Shown here piece after piece: positions 23,716-34,344 of a stretch of DNA of 64,000 nt (its first letter is position 1; each line of letters begins with the position of its first letter). Origin of the DNA: Synchiropus splendidus (lineage: Eukaryota > Chordata > Actinopteri > Syngnathiformes > Callionymidae); NCBI RefSeq assembly GCF_027744825.2, contig NC_071334.1, positions 8,553,437 through 8,617,436 of the forward strand. Direction: 5' to 3'. A model generated the notes under the pieces. That model saw only the letters and a list, made by a program, of their open reading frames with translations, did not search any database and was not told the origin of the DNA. Position numbers and translations under genes: made by a program.

Positions 23716-23784
23716 TTAAACAACATGTGATGTGAACCTGGGGAAAAATGGCAGTGAGTCTATCAGGGTGGTTCAGTCAACTGG

Positions 23785-23910
23785 CAGAAGGCCACGAGGC
23801 AAACCCAGGACTCGCAGTTGAGGTTGTACCTACAGGTCATCCTGTGAATGCTTAGTCCCAGATGGCTGGAGGAGTCTGGGCTTCTGTGGTTTGCGTGCTG
23901 CCTCTACAGC
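23785..23910 (+). mobile_element. Decayed LINE 3' coding remnant, Rex3/RTE-like
   Basis: The plus-strand translation in pieces resembles the Arg/Pro-rich C-terminal tail of the LINE at 30.4 kb: a GRRPRG-like segment from CAGAAGGCCACGAGGCAAAC, then the VWASLLR-like segment from GTCTGGGCTTCTGTGG. Frameshifts break it throughout. Confidence 0.4.
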
Positions 23911-23969
23911 ACTGGTGATATCGGCTGCCTTCTACATACCAGGCAAGGAGGGCATATGCACATTTCTCG

Positions 23970-26345
23970 GAATCAATTCACACAACTGATGCAACATCGG
24001 GTTAGTTGAGGACCAGGTGAGGCCCGGAGGAAATAATGGTTGTTCAGGATTGGCCTTAGTGGTTCAACGACAGCATCACGGATCAGGGCTGCCCTGGACT
24101 GGTGGAAAAAAAAAAACAAGCAGTTGGGTACAAATCAAAAAATGCAGGGGTTTCTCGACCCTGATGATGATAAGTCAACAATGAGATGAAAAGGCAGCTG
24201 GTACGTGTCCAGTTCACGGCACTGGTGGCACCTGATGAGCGCTGGGAAAACAACAACAAAGGAGGGAGATGTAAAGTATTTCTTGTCGCTCCTCATGCGA
24301 CACTGCAAAACCATTGAAACCATAGAAAGCAATGCAGAGTATTTGGACAACAACATCCCTCACCCATCATACTAACCCCCTTCAGCCAGTCCTACCTGTT
24401 AGCATGATGGGAATGACAGGAAAAACTACAGTGAAATGGGTGGAGATTGTTTGGCAGATAAGGAAAGTGAGAAAATGGCCGCTATATATTGACTGATCCT
24501 CTTCATCGCTTGTGAACTGTCAGTCATTACTTTCTGTTTTGTGTACTGACACTGTTTCCCACCTGCAAGGATGATGTCAAAGGCAGCACTTATTCTATCT
24601 TGAGCCCAATGCTTGTGTTGCCCTTTAATGATGACCCTCTGAGTTGTTTTTTTTCTTCAAGAAATATTCCACTTTCATATCACTATTTCAAACGACTGTC
24701 ATTTGAAAATGGTTTGAGATAATGGGAGTACGTTTGGGTTGGGAGGAAATTGGCGTCGTCATAAGCAGTGTTTGATCATGCCTCCATCTCGTCCACAGAT
24801 CGGCTCCAGTTTGTGCTGCTTGTTGACTGTCGTAGGGAACAGACTTGCTGCGCAGAAGCAGTGTCACTTCTGACGTAGTACGACGACACCATTCATCAGA
24901 ATGTGAATGTTCATCTGCAGAATCTGAGTCAGTCTCTTTCGCTCTCTTGCTCTCAGCCTGCTACCTTAACAACAGCCTTCCTTGGGGACGGATTTCAAAC
25001 AGTATTTACTTTCAGAGAAACATGCCCATAAATGAAGTTCACACCGAACTTACACCTGTTTGCCATCTCCCTGTGTAAATAATTCACCACATCAGGCTCC
25101 ATATTTGCATTTGGGCTGGTTTAAATAGCCAAAGTTTCGTGACTGTGGGACTGTGCACTATGGGGGTAAAATGGAGGTGAGTACCTTACACCACAAGGCG
25201 GCGGGGGGCATCTCTTGGAAGCTATGAAATTGCATTCAGCTATGAAAGATTACAATTGCATTCAATAACTACAGATGACGTCAAGCTATGGACCATTAAA
25301 AAAACACACACACATTTCACTCTGTTTCAGGGCCCTTTCTTTAAATGTTCCTCCTGCCATGACTCCACAGGTGATGCACAAAGACAAAGACGGACAATGC
25401 AGAGTTTATCCTGCAGAAACAGTTGTGGCCTCACCACTCTGATCCCACGCACACACGACATCGTACACTTCGGAGAAAACATCACATCCAGCAAGCACGA
25501 TCTCTGTCAAAGAACATCAGCTTCTGATGGCTCATTTTCCGACAGTGTTTTGAAGGTACACTGACGGCGTTCTGGATTGTTTGTGCTCTGCTGCTTTCTT
25601 TCCAATTGTCTGTCTTCTTCTTGGCTGACAACGCCCTTCTTTTTTCCCCCCCTCTTTTTCAGTCTCCATGGAAACAGTGTTGGCATTTCGATCAAACATG
25701 ATAACAGAATTATGATTTCAAAAGTAGGAGGCGAATGTGTTTGTGTGTGTGGGGGAGAGGCATCGTATGGAAGGGAAGAAGAATGAATCAAGGCTGACGC
25801 ATTTAATAGCTGTTTAAGATCCTCACCTACTGGTGCTCAGACCAGAAATTCCCTCTTGTTGCTGCTAGCTTGATTTGTTTTCTTGCTTTTTTTTGACATG
25901 CTACAGGACTGAGGTCCAGGTTCCCATCCAACCAGCCTACGAGCTCCTATTCGTCTTTCAGCCTTTACCTTGAGAGTGAACACAGCAAGTGAGCAACGTG
26001 AATGCAAATAATATGAATAACACATTTACAAGGACACGAAAGCAGTAACTAATAACAGGGTAAAAAATGGCTGTAATTAAATCGGATCTTTAGAACTTTT
26101 GTTCCCTACACTTTTCATTTCTGCATAACACTGTCTTCGTAATCTGATTCTCACCAACTCACTGTGCCAAAACATTAAAGTTCAGTACTCAGTAAAGACA
26201 ATTTAATCAACTAGCTAGGAAGAGAGAGGTACTCACCTAATCTCGCGTGGAATTAAGGGATTTGCAAGGATCGCTGTGTGCACTTTTAGCATTTCAGTGA
26301 CGTCAGTGTGTGAGATATTGATGGTCATGCTTTGGCATTGTAGCT
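23970..26345. other. No gene seen
   Basis: Includes A-runs at 24108 and short pyrimidine tracts near 25640. The frames at 25256-25564 and 25507-25791 overlap on opposite strands and have no domain. No repeat ends are recognisable. Confidence 0.5.
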
Positions 26346-26349
26346 GAAT

Positions 26350-26420
26350 AACTATGTTAGGGATGAACCGAAATAAAAATTCTTGGCTGAAACAGAAATC
26401 TGAAAAGGAGATAACCAATG
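26350..26420 (+). mobile_element. hAT-like terminal fragment
   Basis: AGGGATGAACCGAAATAAAA followed by ATTCTTGGCTGAAACAG matches the general form of a vertebrate hAT end (AGGGATGCACCGAAA...TTGGCCGAAACCG). No second end is found within 2 kb. Confidence 0.4.
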
Positions 26421-26837
26421 CTGCAAATGCATGACAGGTGCCAGTCTCTTTAGCCAGTGGCTTGAAGGCTCGAGGGAATAACATTAAAATTAAGAACGTT
26501 CGCTACTAAGACCCACCATTGAATGACAGCAGTTACATGCAGAGAGCAGCAAGACTACGGCTCAATCGTCATATTCTCCTGGTTCAAGTGCAGAGCCATC
26601 GCGCTACGAACGCGTCACTCCTTCTGGTTCCTCCAGGAAGAGCAGTTGAAGGGTTAGGGTACTGTCGTCTCCTAAAACCACCCGGGACCTGGGGCCCATT
26701 CAAGTAATAGAATTGATGTATCACTCTAGATTTCATTTGTGATCAATAACCATATTTAATCTATTTACACCTAAACAAACCATAACTTTGTGAAATGACG
26801 TGATGTGTGATGTGATCATCGCAAAGATATTTATTTG

Positions 26838-27308
26838 TCACAGAAAAGTCCAACCGACAGCAGAACCAGGTGCGAGTCATGCTCATCAAATTTATGAAGA
26901 GTTTGAACTGTTTTGAAAAACTGAATACAATTCAGAATAAAATTAATATAATAAAACCCTGTCTACATATCAGAACACCAAAGAAGATATAAGTGTAAAT
27001 GAAAGTATCACTCATTTCATGGCTGCTTCAACAGGTGCTTTCATGAACAGTTTTTACTGTTGGGGGGGGGACGAGAATCACATTATCATTTTTTTTTTCT
27101 TTTCAAGAACTTCTCCATAGTTGTTAACTATCACAGATTTGCAGCTGTCAAGTCAATTCAGTGACACACTACTGCCACCATCCGTGGCTAATGTATTAAA
27201 ACTGAGTGTCTCATGGCCCAGAGGTGTAAAACAAAAAAACTTTTAGTGGCCCTCTAGGAGACACTTGCGGCCCAACCATGGCCCCCGGCCCTGTGGTTAA
27301 GAAAGAGT
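26838..27308 (-). mobile_element. Family C repeat, copy 2 (longest)
   Basis: Read on the minus strand it starts TCTTTCTTAACCACAGGGCC, passes GCCACGGATGGTGGCAG, GAAGCACCTGTTGAAGCAG and CACTTATATCTTCTTTGG, and ends AAATTTGATGAGCATGAC...TTGGACTTTTCTGTG. The order matches the 57.3 kb copy over nearly its whole length. A G-run lies at 27062-27070. Confidence 0.75.
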
Positions 27309-28319
27309 TAAAAAACACAGCTGATGCCAGGTTTGTCATGTGATCACTGCAGACATCGGCTCAGACCGAGGAACACACACACTGCATCAGATTACACTCA
27401 CGACTTCTATGTTGTATAGAACAGGGGTCGAGAACTTATGGCGACAAGAAGTCTGGCTCTTTGACATGAGAGGTAGGAGTTCCAAATATCGTCATCATGA
27501 TCACTTCCTGTTTCAACCATGTTGTTTTAATGGTAAAAGTCTTTTAGGTGGAAACCAAAATGCACCTTTGGGACGTGTTTTGGTTGAAAGTGTTCAGCAG
27601 CTACACTTTCGGTTCAATGCTAAAATAAAATGATGAAGCTTTGCACAATAAAATAGAAAGAAAAATGGATGTACCCCAACGCTGCATATAATGGTCATCG
27701 ATCCATCCATTGAATTCACTCAGCATCTTTTATTCTTCCTTCAAGTCCAGGCTGATATAAAAGACTGACGGACGAGGGTGTTCAAATTGTGCTTGAAGAT
27801 TCTTTTGCTGAAAATTTCAATTTTTCACAGATGATGAGTGCGCACTCTGAGGTCTTCAAATAAAATTTATGCGGAGAGGATCAAGCCTACATAAAAAGGA
27901 AGGACGTTTAAGAGGGATGCAAATTACCGTGACGTGTTTCTGAACTCAGTTTGGCCCCTTTTTGTTGTCATGTTCTCGTTTTTTTTTTCTTTTTTCACGA
28001 TTTATTCACGTATTGTCAGTTGCAGTTGAGGCTGTTTCCTCATGGGACAACATAAAAACCTGGGAGGCCTCCACATGACTGAGTGTAGCTGAAAATTCAA
28101 CTCTTTAATGAGCAACGTTTAAATAGGAAAAACAGATAATACAAGCAACATAAACATAGTAAACTGGAAATTATATCTGCAAATCATGGATATGGTTCCA
28201 CTTGGTAGGAGCAGGAAAGAGGTCGATGAGGAGGGATTGCGCCAGTTTAGGTACAACCACCACCTCAAAAAGCAAGCAAGAAGTTTGCCCCAGATTTCTG
28301 CTTTCCTCCTCCTAGACTT

Positions 28320-28600
28320 GTAAAGACCACCAGTCAAGACTAGTTAAGACCAGAGAGTGTCGAGACAAAATAAGACCAAGATCGAGTCCAAAAACAAAGG
28401 CTGAGACAGACAAAGTCAAGACCAAGACTTTCAGTGACAGACACTAAGACAGACCCAGCAAAGACGAGTGTGAGACCATAGACCACCCATAGACTGAGAG
28501 AAGACAAAGCCCAAAGACAGCCGGGACTATGCCAAAACCAAGATCATTGAGCAATGAGATGGTGACAAGACTGAGACCATGATAAAGTTGTGACGGAACC
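28320..28600. repeat. Degenerate purine-rich AAGACC-type repeat
   Basis: Irregular reiteration of AAGACCAAGA, GACAGAC and GAGACCA words over about 280 bp. It is probably an old tandem array blurred by substitution. Confidence 0.5.
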
Positions 28601-28780
28601 CAGACCGGTCTACCTGTCTTCTTTTGCTCACAGAGGTGTAAACATGCTGACATGAGTTGGAATAGAGATATATGGCGGTGTAAGCACATCGATAGCTAGA
28701 CAGAGCGGAGAGTAATTCACTGTATGAGGTTGGTATGTGCAATCAGATCTTCAAATGGCCGAAGCGGTGCAGGTTTTTGC

Positions 28781-29135
28781 TTTCACACTGCGGGTTCTGT
28801 CTTGAGACAAAGCTATTTCGGCTCAAAAGTCAGAGATGTGAACATGTTTTGGCCATGGACTTGATCCCGGCTGGAGACCTGCATTTTGTCTTGGGAAACT
28901 CTCAGTGGGTGATGAGCTTCTCGCCTCAGGCGACTCGGTGCTAGATGCTGGAAACTACGTGTACAGTGCGACTCCACACAAACATGATAAATGGCGGGCG
29001 GTAAAGGGTCTGAACCAGCTATTTTGCACAGAGCGCCACCAGCTGAGGAGAAAAAAGGCCTGAAGTGCAGAGGTGCGAGGCTGCACAGCAGGGGGCGAAT
29101 CGAAGGCCACCCGAGACAGAACCCGCAGTGTGAAA
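28781..29135. mobile_element. MITE-like element with perfect 21-bp terminal inverted repeats
   Basis: TTTCACACTGCGGGTTCTGT plus C at 28781-28801 is exactly reverse-complemented at 29115-29135. The interior is 313 bp and contains GAGCGCCACCAGCTGAGG (about 29032) and GCACAGCAGGGGGCG (about 29083), which resemble CTCF cores. The 140-codon minus-strand frame across it is a by-product. No clear target-site duplication is visible. Confidence 0.7.
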
Positions 29136-29139
29136 AGCT

Positions 29140-29985
29140 CCTACAACCAGCACCACACCAGATGAGGAGCCACCCTTGTTTTACAATCACGATACATGAT
29201 GTTTTACATGCATTTGTTCTGATTTCCAAGCACACATAAATGATAGCCGGATCTCACAAACAGCCCAGTTAACAAACTAAAGGGTGTTAAATGTCTGTGC
29301 TGTGGATCACGTTCAAGACTCAGCAGGAATATTTCACCCGCCTGCTTGTTGTCACATCTCTCACCCTCAACCGATATCATGACTTGCTTTTAGTGGCTGG
29401 TGACAGATCATAAATTGAAGTGAGGCATGTCACGTTGAAAGGCCTCCACAGTGCTGGCCTGGTTTCTCTTCTTTATCTCAGCAGCAGGCGGCGGGGCCAG
29501 GCGCCGCGCTGCTTTGACAGGCGGCTTCACCAGTAACTCAGTGCCATCCAGGCGCATTATTTCCCCGTCAGCCCACTTCGCCACTGTGACAAATGCATCT
29601 GTTTTGTGTCTCTCAGTTCAGACCCACTCACCTCCTCAGTCCGGCGAACACACAAGTGTGCTGACTGCTGTTTCTTAAAAGCAGTGCGTGTTAACGTGTG
29701 TCCTCAAACAACTCCACCCTGGACCCATTGAACAGTGAGACACAATTTCATAAACACTAATGTTGGCTGCTTCCTTGCAGCTATTCATGCAGACACGTTG
29801 AATCTGTGCAATAAGAAAACACATGAAGCCAACCATGTTTTTGGGTTTGGAGGCTAGAATTTCCAGTTATCTCCAGTTATTTTTTATTCATTTGATTATA
29901 TGCTGTTTTTTTAATGGCTGTGAATATCAGACGAAAGAAGAACCCAGAATCCCGTCTGACAGAGAGAGAGAGTCAGCTGGAGCGG
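29140..29985. other. No gene seen
   Basis: Unique sequence including a GC-rich patch near 29480-29525 (GGCGGGGCCAGGCGCCGCG). The frame at 29451-29678 covers the patch and has no recognisable domain. Confidence 0.45.
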
Positions 29986-29989
29986 AGGG

Positions 29990-30120
29990 AAAAAGCCGAA
30001 CAGTCTGGTAATGATCTCCACATCTTATGGTTCACATTTAGTGTCCAAAGTTTAATGACGAGCCGCAAGGCCAAGTGAGTCATTAACTCTGAACAATGCA
30101 TGTGACCCTCAATAATGGCC
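29990..30120. promoter_or_regulatory. Candidate conserved non-coding element
   Basis: Contains GTCTGGTAATGATCTCC, AGTTTAATGACGAGCC, GTGAGTCATTAACTC and ACCCTCAATAATGGCC in a repeat-free block just upstream of the LINE insertion. Weak evidence. Confidence 0.2.
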
Positions 30121-30349
30121 GCCGAAGAACGATGAAGGTAATGAAGGTGGAAATACTGGCCAGGAAATACACTGGTGGACGGGTAATGGAAGAGTGCATG
30201 AGATCATATGTGCTTTATATACACAGTTGATGTTCCTCCTGCGTTTAGTGATGTGAGGAGAATGACTGGCTATCGACTCGATATGACCTTTGACTTGTGG
30301 ATTCGTGGTCTGTTCTGTCGTCAGGTCTGCCACGACATTGTTGTGGTTA

Positions 30350-31190
30350 TTGTTCCTTCACCTTCACCTTCTTCTACCGCTTATCTGGGGTCGGGTCGCG
30401 GAGGCAGCATTCGGAGCAAGGAAGCCCAAACTTCCCGGTCCGCACAAACCTCCTCCAGCTCCTCCCACGGGATCCCGAAGTGTTCCCAGGCCAGACCGGA
30501 GACATCATCTCTCCAGCGAGTCCTGGGTCTTCCCCGGGGTCTCCTCCCGGTAGGACATGCCCGGAACACCTCCCCAGGGAGGCGTCCAGGGGGCATCCGG
30601 ATCAGATGCCCGAGCCACCTCAACTGGTTCCTCTAGATGTGGAGGAGCAGCGGCTCCACCCCGAGCTCCTCCCGGATGACCGAACTCCTCACCCTATCTC
30701 TAAGGGTGCGCCCAGCCACCCTGCGGAGGAAACACATCTCAGCCGCTTGTGTCCGCGATCTCATCCTTTCGGTCATGACCCAAAGCTCGTGACCATAGTT
30801 GAGGGTGCGAACGTAGATCGATCGGTAAATCAAGAACTTCGTCTTGTGACTCAGCTCCCTCTTCACCACGACAGTCCGATACAGCGACCGCATCACTGCT
30901 GCCGCTGCACCAACCCGTCTATCAATCTCACGCTCCCCTTTTCCCTCACTCGAGAACAAGACCCCAAGGTACTTAAACCCCAGCACTTGGGGCAAGAACT
31001 CTCCACCGACCTGGAGAGAGCAAACCACCTTATTCCGGTCGAGAACCATGGCCACAGACTTGGAGGTGCTGATCCTCATCCCGGCCGCTTCACACTTGGC
31101 TGCAAACTGCCCCAGCACATGCTGAAGGTCCCGGTCCGATGAGGCCAGCAGAACATCGTCCGCAAATAGCAGAGATGAAATTCTGTGGTT
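30350..31190 (-). mobile_element. 5'-truncated LINE, Rex3/RTE-like 3' end
   Basis: The minus strand encodes the end of a reverse transcriptase and its C-terminal tail, then a short 3' part ending in GATAAGCGGTAGAAG and GAAGGT repeats. Fish Rex3 elements have a similar end with a short tandem tail, which is why I choose that family; Rex1 or another non-LTR clade is possible. Homology begins abruptly near 31190, just before the catalytic box, so most of the element is missing. Such 5' truncation is normal for target-primed insertion. Confidence 0.75.
30381..31190 (-). pseudogene. Reverse-transcriptase C-terminal fragment, one in-frame stop
   Basis: The frame opens in the truncated domain with SLLFADD, the F/Y-x-D-D catalytic box, at about 31155-31172. 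It continues through FKYLGVLF and the thumb region to RVAGRTLRDRVRSS and ELGVEPLLL. At 30633-30635 a TAG interrupts it. The same frame then continues (RWLGHLIRMPPGRLPGEVF, RPRGRPRTRWRDD, ASLLRMLPPRPDPR) to its natural stop at 30381. There are no frameshifts over 810 bp, so the copy is fairly young. It lacks the endonuclease and most of the polymerase, so it is not functional. Confidence 0.8.
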
Positions 31191-31428
31191 CCTGAAATGA
31201 AATTTTATATATTTGAAGTTGGTAACTGACATAAGATGTAAAAAATTGTTGGTGGACTTTATTACATCAAATTACAATACAACATTACAAAAAAAAAAAA
31301 AAATGGTCGCACTACAGAAAGCCAAATTTGTGGCTCTGAATAGGGATCATTGGACTGGATGTGTTTGTTTTTTGTTTTTTTTTTGTTTTTTCTGATTAGA
31401 TTTATCTTTATACTGTCTATGTTTTTGG
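31191..31428. other. No gene seen; A- and T-rich tracts
   Basis: A-run at about 31289-31303 and interrupted T-run at 31371-31391. No coding signal. Confidence 0.6.
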
Positions 31429-31429
31429 T

Positions 31430-31624
31430 CGTGAGGGGTCGATGAGGTTTCATGAAACAGTGTCCTGATTTTCAGAGGCCACCAGGTGGCACTGTCAGCA
31501 CTAAAATTTTTGGACTTCAACAACTGATTCAATGAAGCCTCACATCATTTCTAAATCAAGAGCGTCATCTAGTGGCCTCTGAAAAATTAGACACTGTTTT
31601 TGTTAACCCTGCAACAACCATCAC
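31430..31624 (-). mobile_element. Family A MITE, copy 11
   Basis: Full length: GATGAGGTTTCATGAAACAG at the left and ACCATCACAA at the right. The left core CCACCAGGTGGCAC at 31479-31492 is a full CTCF consensus match. The right core reads CCACTAGATGACGC on the minus strand, one mismatch. It lies 240 bp from the LINE truncation point. Confidence 0.9.
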
Positions 31625-31625
31625 A

Positions 31626-33064
31626 AGAGGATTGTTGAATTCCCAACTCATAGCTCACTACTAACCAAGCATCGGCATTCCAAACATCCAAATGCGAGTT
31701 CAGAAAACCTCATCATGAAAGATAAAAGCACATCTCTCCAAATCCCCATCATTTGTACCAATAACACAAAACGGAAAAGGAAACAAACATCAGCGTGTAG
31801 TACTGCAGTATCAGAGCAAGAGTGTTTCCTGCCATCATCTTGTTATATGGTTATACTCTCAACACAGCGAGGTACTTATACCCCCACCAGGGATCCTGTT
31901 TCTATGGCAACAGTCTTGGGGACTCCAGAATTATTTATCCCAACAAAGATTACCATGGGGAGCTCAGTGAGCACGAGGAACATCAGAAGCACTTGGTATT
32001 GATCGGTGCAGATAGCGCAAATAGATTTTTACAATTAGTGTCTCATTTGCCTCGGACGAAGAAGAAGTCCCCTGAGTTCCGACTTCATCTATGCAAGTCC
32101 TTGTTCCGTGGTGAACACGGGAAATGTTTCTACAAAGCAGGATTGGTTTATTTGTGCCTCTAATGTTGAGCAGCATCGATGGAAGGAGCCGGTTATAGTC
32201 GATAGGATCCATTTTGTTAGACCTTCATTTAGAAGTACAGATGAAAACTAGCACCAGAATTGCATCGCGAGTAGCGGTAGCAGACTTGTTGGGGCAACCC
32301 CAGATGGGAAATGAGGAATGACAAAGATGTCTGACACTGACTAGAAACAATGGCAGTCCGATCCGCTGTGCTATTTCAGGACTGGAGGCTTCGTCTCTGT
32401 CACCAGAAAAGGCAGCGGTCGCCGCCATCTTCACAATGAAGCAACAAACGTTCCCTCATTTCCTGCATCTTTGCAGGTCTTCTGCCAGTCTTTGAAGCGA
32501 TTCTGATCAAATGAGCCCAGTCCTCCTTGTTCTTGCAGGGTTAAGTTTGGAAGCTGCCGTCTATTTATAGCCGAAGTTGCTTTTCAGCTTGAGCCTCTTT
32601 TGCTCTTGCGCAGCGATCCGCTTGCTCTTTATTGTTCCTCTAGCGTTTCTCAGGGGATGAAGCTCTTGGAGGCGGGAAAAAAAAAGAACTTTCACAACTG
32701 TGGCATGTGTTCGGAAAGTTTCAGCAAAGTGACAACACAAAAGTGCGCTGGGACATGGTCTCAATCAAATGAGATGACTTGCCGTGCAACTGTTCAGCAT
32801 CAGGCACCAGGGGCTCTGAGGACAGGCCCAGGCGCTGACGTCGTCACTTTTCTTTTTCCTTCATTTTCGTTTTTTTTGCTTTACACAACGGGGCTAACCC
32901 AATAACATGCTGGATGATAACCATGAAGCCACTTTAACAGCCTGGGTTTTGGCCACTTGTATCATGGATCAACAAGGTGGTCCTAAAACCCTACGCAGTA
33001 ATAACTGGACGAATCCATGGATGCGGATTTTGAGAGGTCGGATTAGGATGCTTGCTACTACCGA
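31626..33064. other. No gene seen
   Basis: The 113-codon frame at 31822-32163 and its antisense partner have no recognisable domain. A- and T-runs lie near 32679 and 32870. Confidence 0.5.
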
Positions 33065-33065
33065 T

Positions 33066-33219
33066 GCGCTGATGCGGCGCTTCTTTTCAGAGCTCAATAG
33101 TTGGATTAGAAATGATGCGGGACTCCGTTGAAATAGCTGTTCAAAACTAATGGTGACTGAGCAGAGAGTGGCTTCTGAAAATGATGGCACTGTTTCATGA
33201 AGCTTCATCAGCCCATCAG
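33066..33219 (+). mobile_element. Family A MITE, copy 12 (eroded)
   Basis: TTTTCAGAGCTCAATAGTTGG, GATTAGAAATGATGCGG, GAAATAGCTGTTCAAAACTA and the right end CACTGTTTCATGAAGCTTC...CAGCCCATCA are present. The cores have lost TGGCGC, so CTCF-like matches are poor. Confidence 0.8.
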
Positions 33220-33224
33220 TATTA

Positions 33225-33880
33225 TTATCGTATCAGAAATGAGGAAAGAGATTTTGTACCTTTTGCTTGTTGTTGTGAGGAGCCAGTGGGACCAGGGGCG
33301 GAGAATCCAGCCTCTCTCAGACTGTGGTCAGTCGGAGAGATGGGGCGACTCCAGGATCAGGACGGAACACGTCATGAGACTCAACAACAGCTCTTTAATG
33401 GACCCGCTTGTCCTTTTTCATGCATTCATTTACCAGATCATTGTCACCTCTGTCAGGTGAGAAAGGTTCGGAAAGCTGGGCGAATAAAACTTAACACATT
33501 AACATAATGATTTATTTTGAGCAGAGAAAAGTTAGACAGAAAACGTGACACAAAGTTGCATCCAGTAATCAACGCAGCTCATTTTAGTTGGAAAAGGTTG
33601 TGTAACGTCCCATCGTTGCCATGGTTACCTTGAGTATGACTTTGCTAATTATAGGAATGTGCCAGGAGAAAAGTACAGACAATTAGAATATTTAGTTGTT
33701 TGACTCAAACTTTCTCTGGATGGAAATGGAATCACTCATGGACAAAATGGCCGCCTTAACAGGACCTGTTGTTGACTTTACACGCTTTCCACACATGTTC
33801 TGTGACATTGATGAAAGGCCAAGTTCATTTCTTCAACAGTTTAAGGTATGTTTGGTTTTATTCATTATTTATTGATGTAT
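33225..33880. other. No gene seen
   Basis: Unique sequence between two family A copies. Frames are short and overlap each other. Confidence 0.5.
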
Positions 33881-33885
33881 TAAAG

Positions 33886-34053
33886 TGGATTTATGAAGCA
33901 GTGTCCTTGTTTTCAGAGCCCACTTTGCTCAAAAATCATTGAGTTTGAAATGCTATTTCAATGGAACCTCACAACATTTCTAAGTCGAGAGCGCCACCTC
34001 CCGAGCGATGAAAACAATGGCACTGTTTCGTGAAGCCTCACCAGCACATCACC
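33886..34053 (-). mobile_element. Family A MITE, copy 13
   Basis: GAAGCAGTGTCCTTGTTTTC, GAGCCCACTTTGCTC, AATGGAACCTCACAACATTTC and GAGAGCGCCACCTCCCGAGC, ending ACTGTTTCGTGAAGCCTCAC. The left core is deleted and the right core is diverged. Confidence 0.8.
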
Positions 34054-34145
34054 AAGGACCAAAGGTTTGCAATTTTCTGGGAGGTGAGTTTCACCCACTT
34101 ACAACTGCTTGTGAAATGTCAAATGAACCACAGGTTTTCTGTTCT

Positions 34146-34339
34146 AAATGCAACTTAAAGGAAGATGTTGTCAACACAAGAGTGGCCATGCATGTTGTTG
34201 TTTACTACAACAACCCAACAATTGCAGAACATTGTTTAGAAAACCTCAGAGGCACTGCAAAGTTTAAGAACATGCTAAGTACACTGTAAACATTATTGCC
34301 TAGTCTTGTGTTGAGTGAAGCTTCCTTTAAGTTGCATTT
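34146..34339. mobile_element. Short inverted-repeat (MITE-like) element
   Basis: The left arm AAATGCAACTTAAAGGAAG, a 7-bp mismatch, then CAACACAAGA (34146-34181) is matched in reverse complement at 34304-34339: 19 plus 10 pairs with the 7-bp bulge between. The loop is 122 bp. It lies about 90 bp from family A copy 13. No family assignment. Confidence 0.55.
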
Positions 34340-34344
34340 GGAAT

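Noticed and set aside
28320..28600. Possible true tandem satellite of AAGACC units
   Set aside because: Spacing is irregular with no fixed period, so it is listed only as a degenerate repeat.
30297..31142. 281-codon plus-strand open frame, longest in the window
   Set aside because: It is the antisense shadow of the LINE reverse-transcriptase frame on the minus strand.
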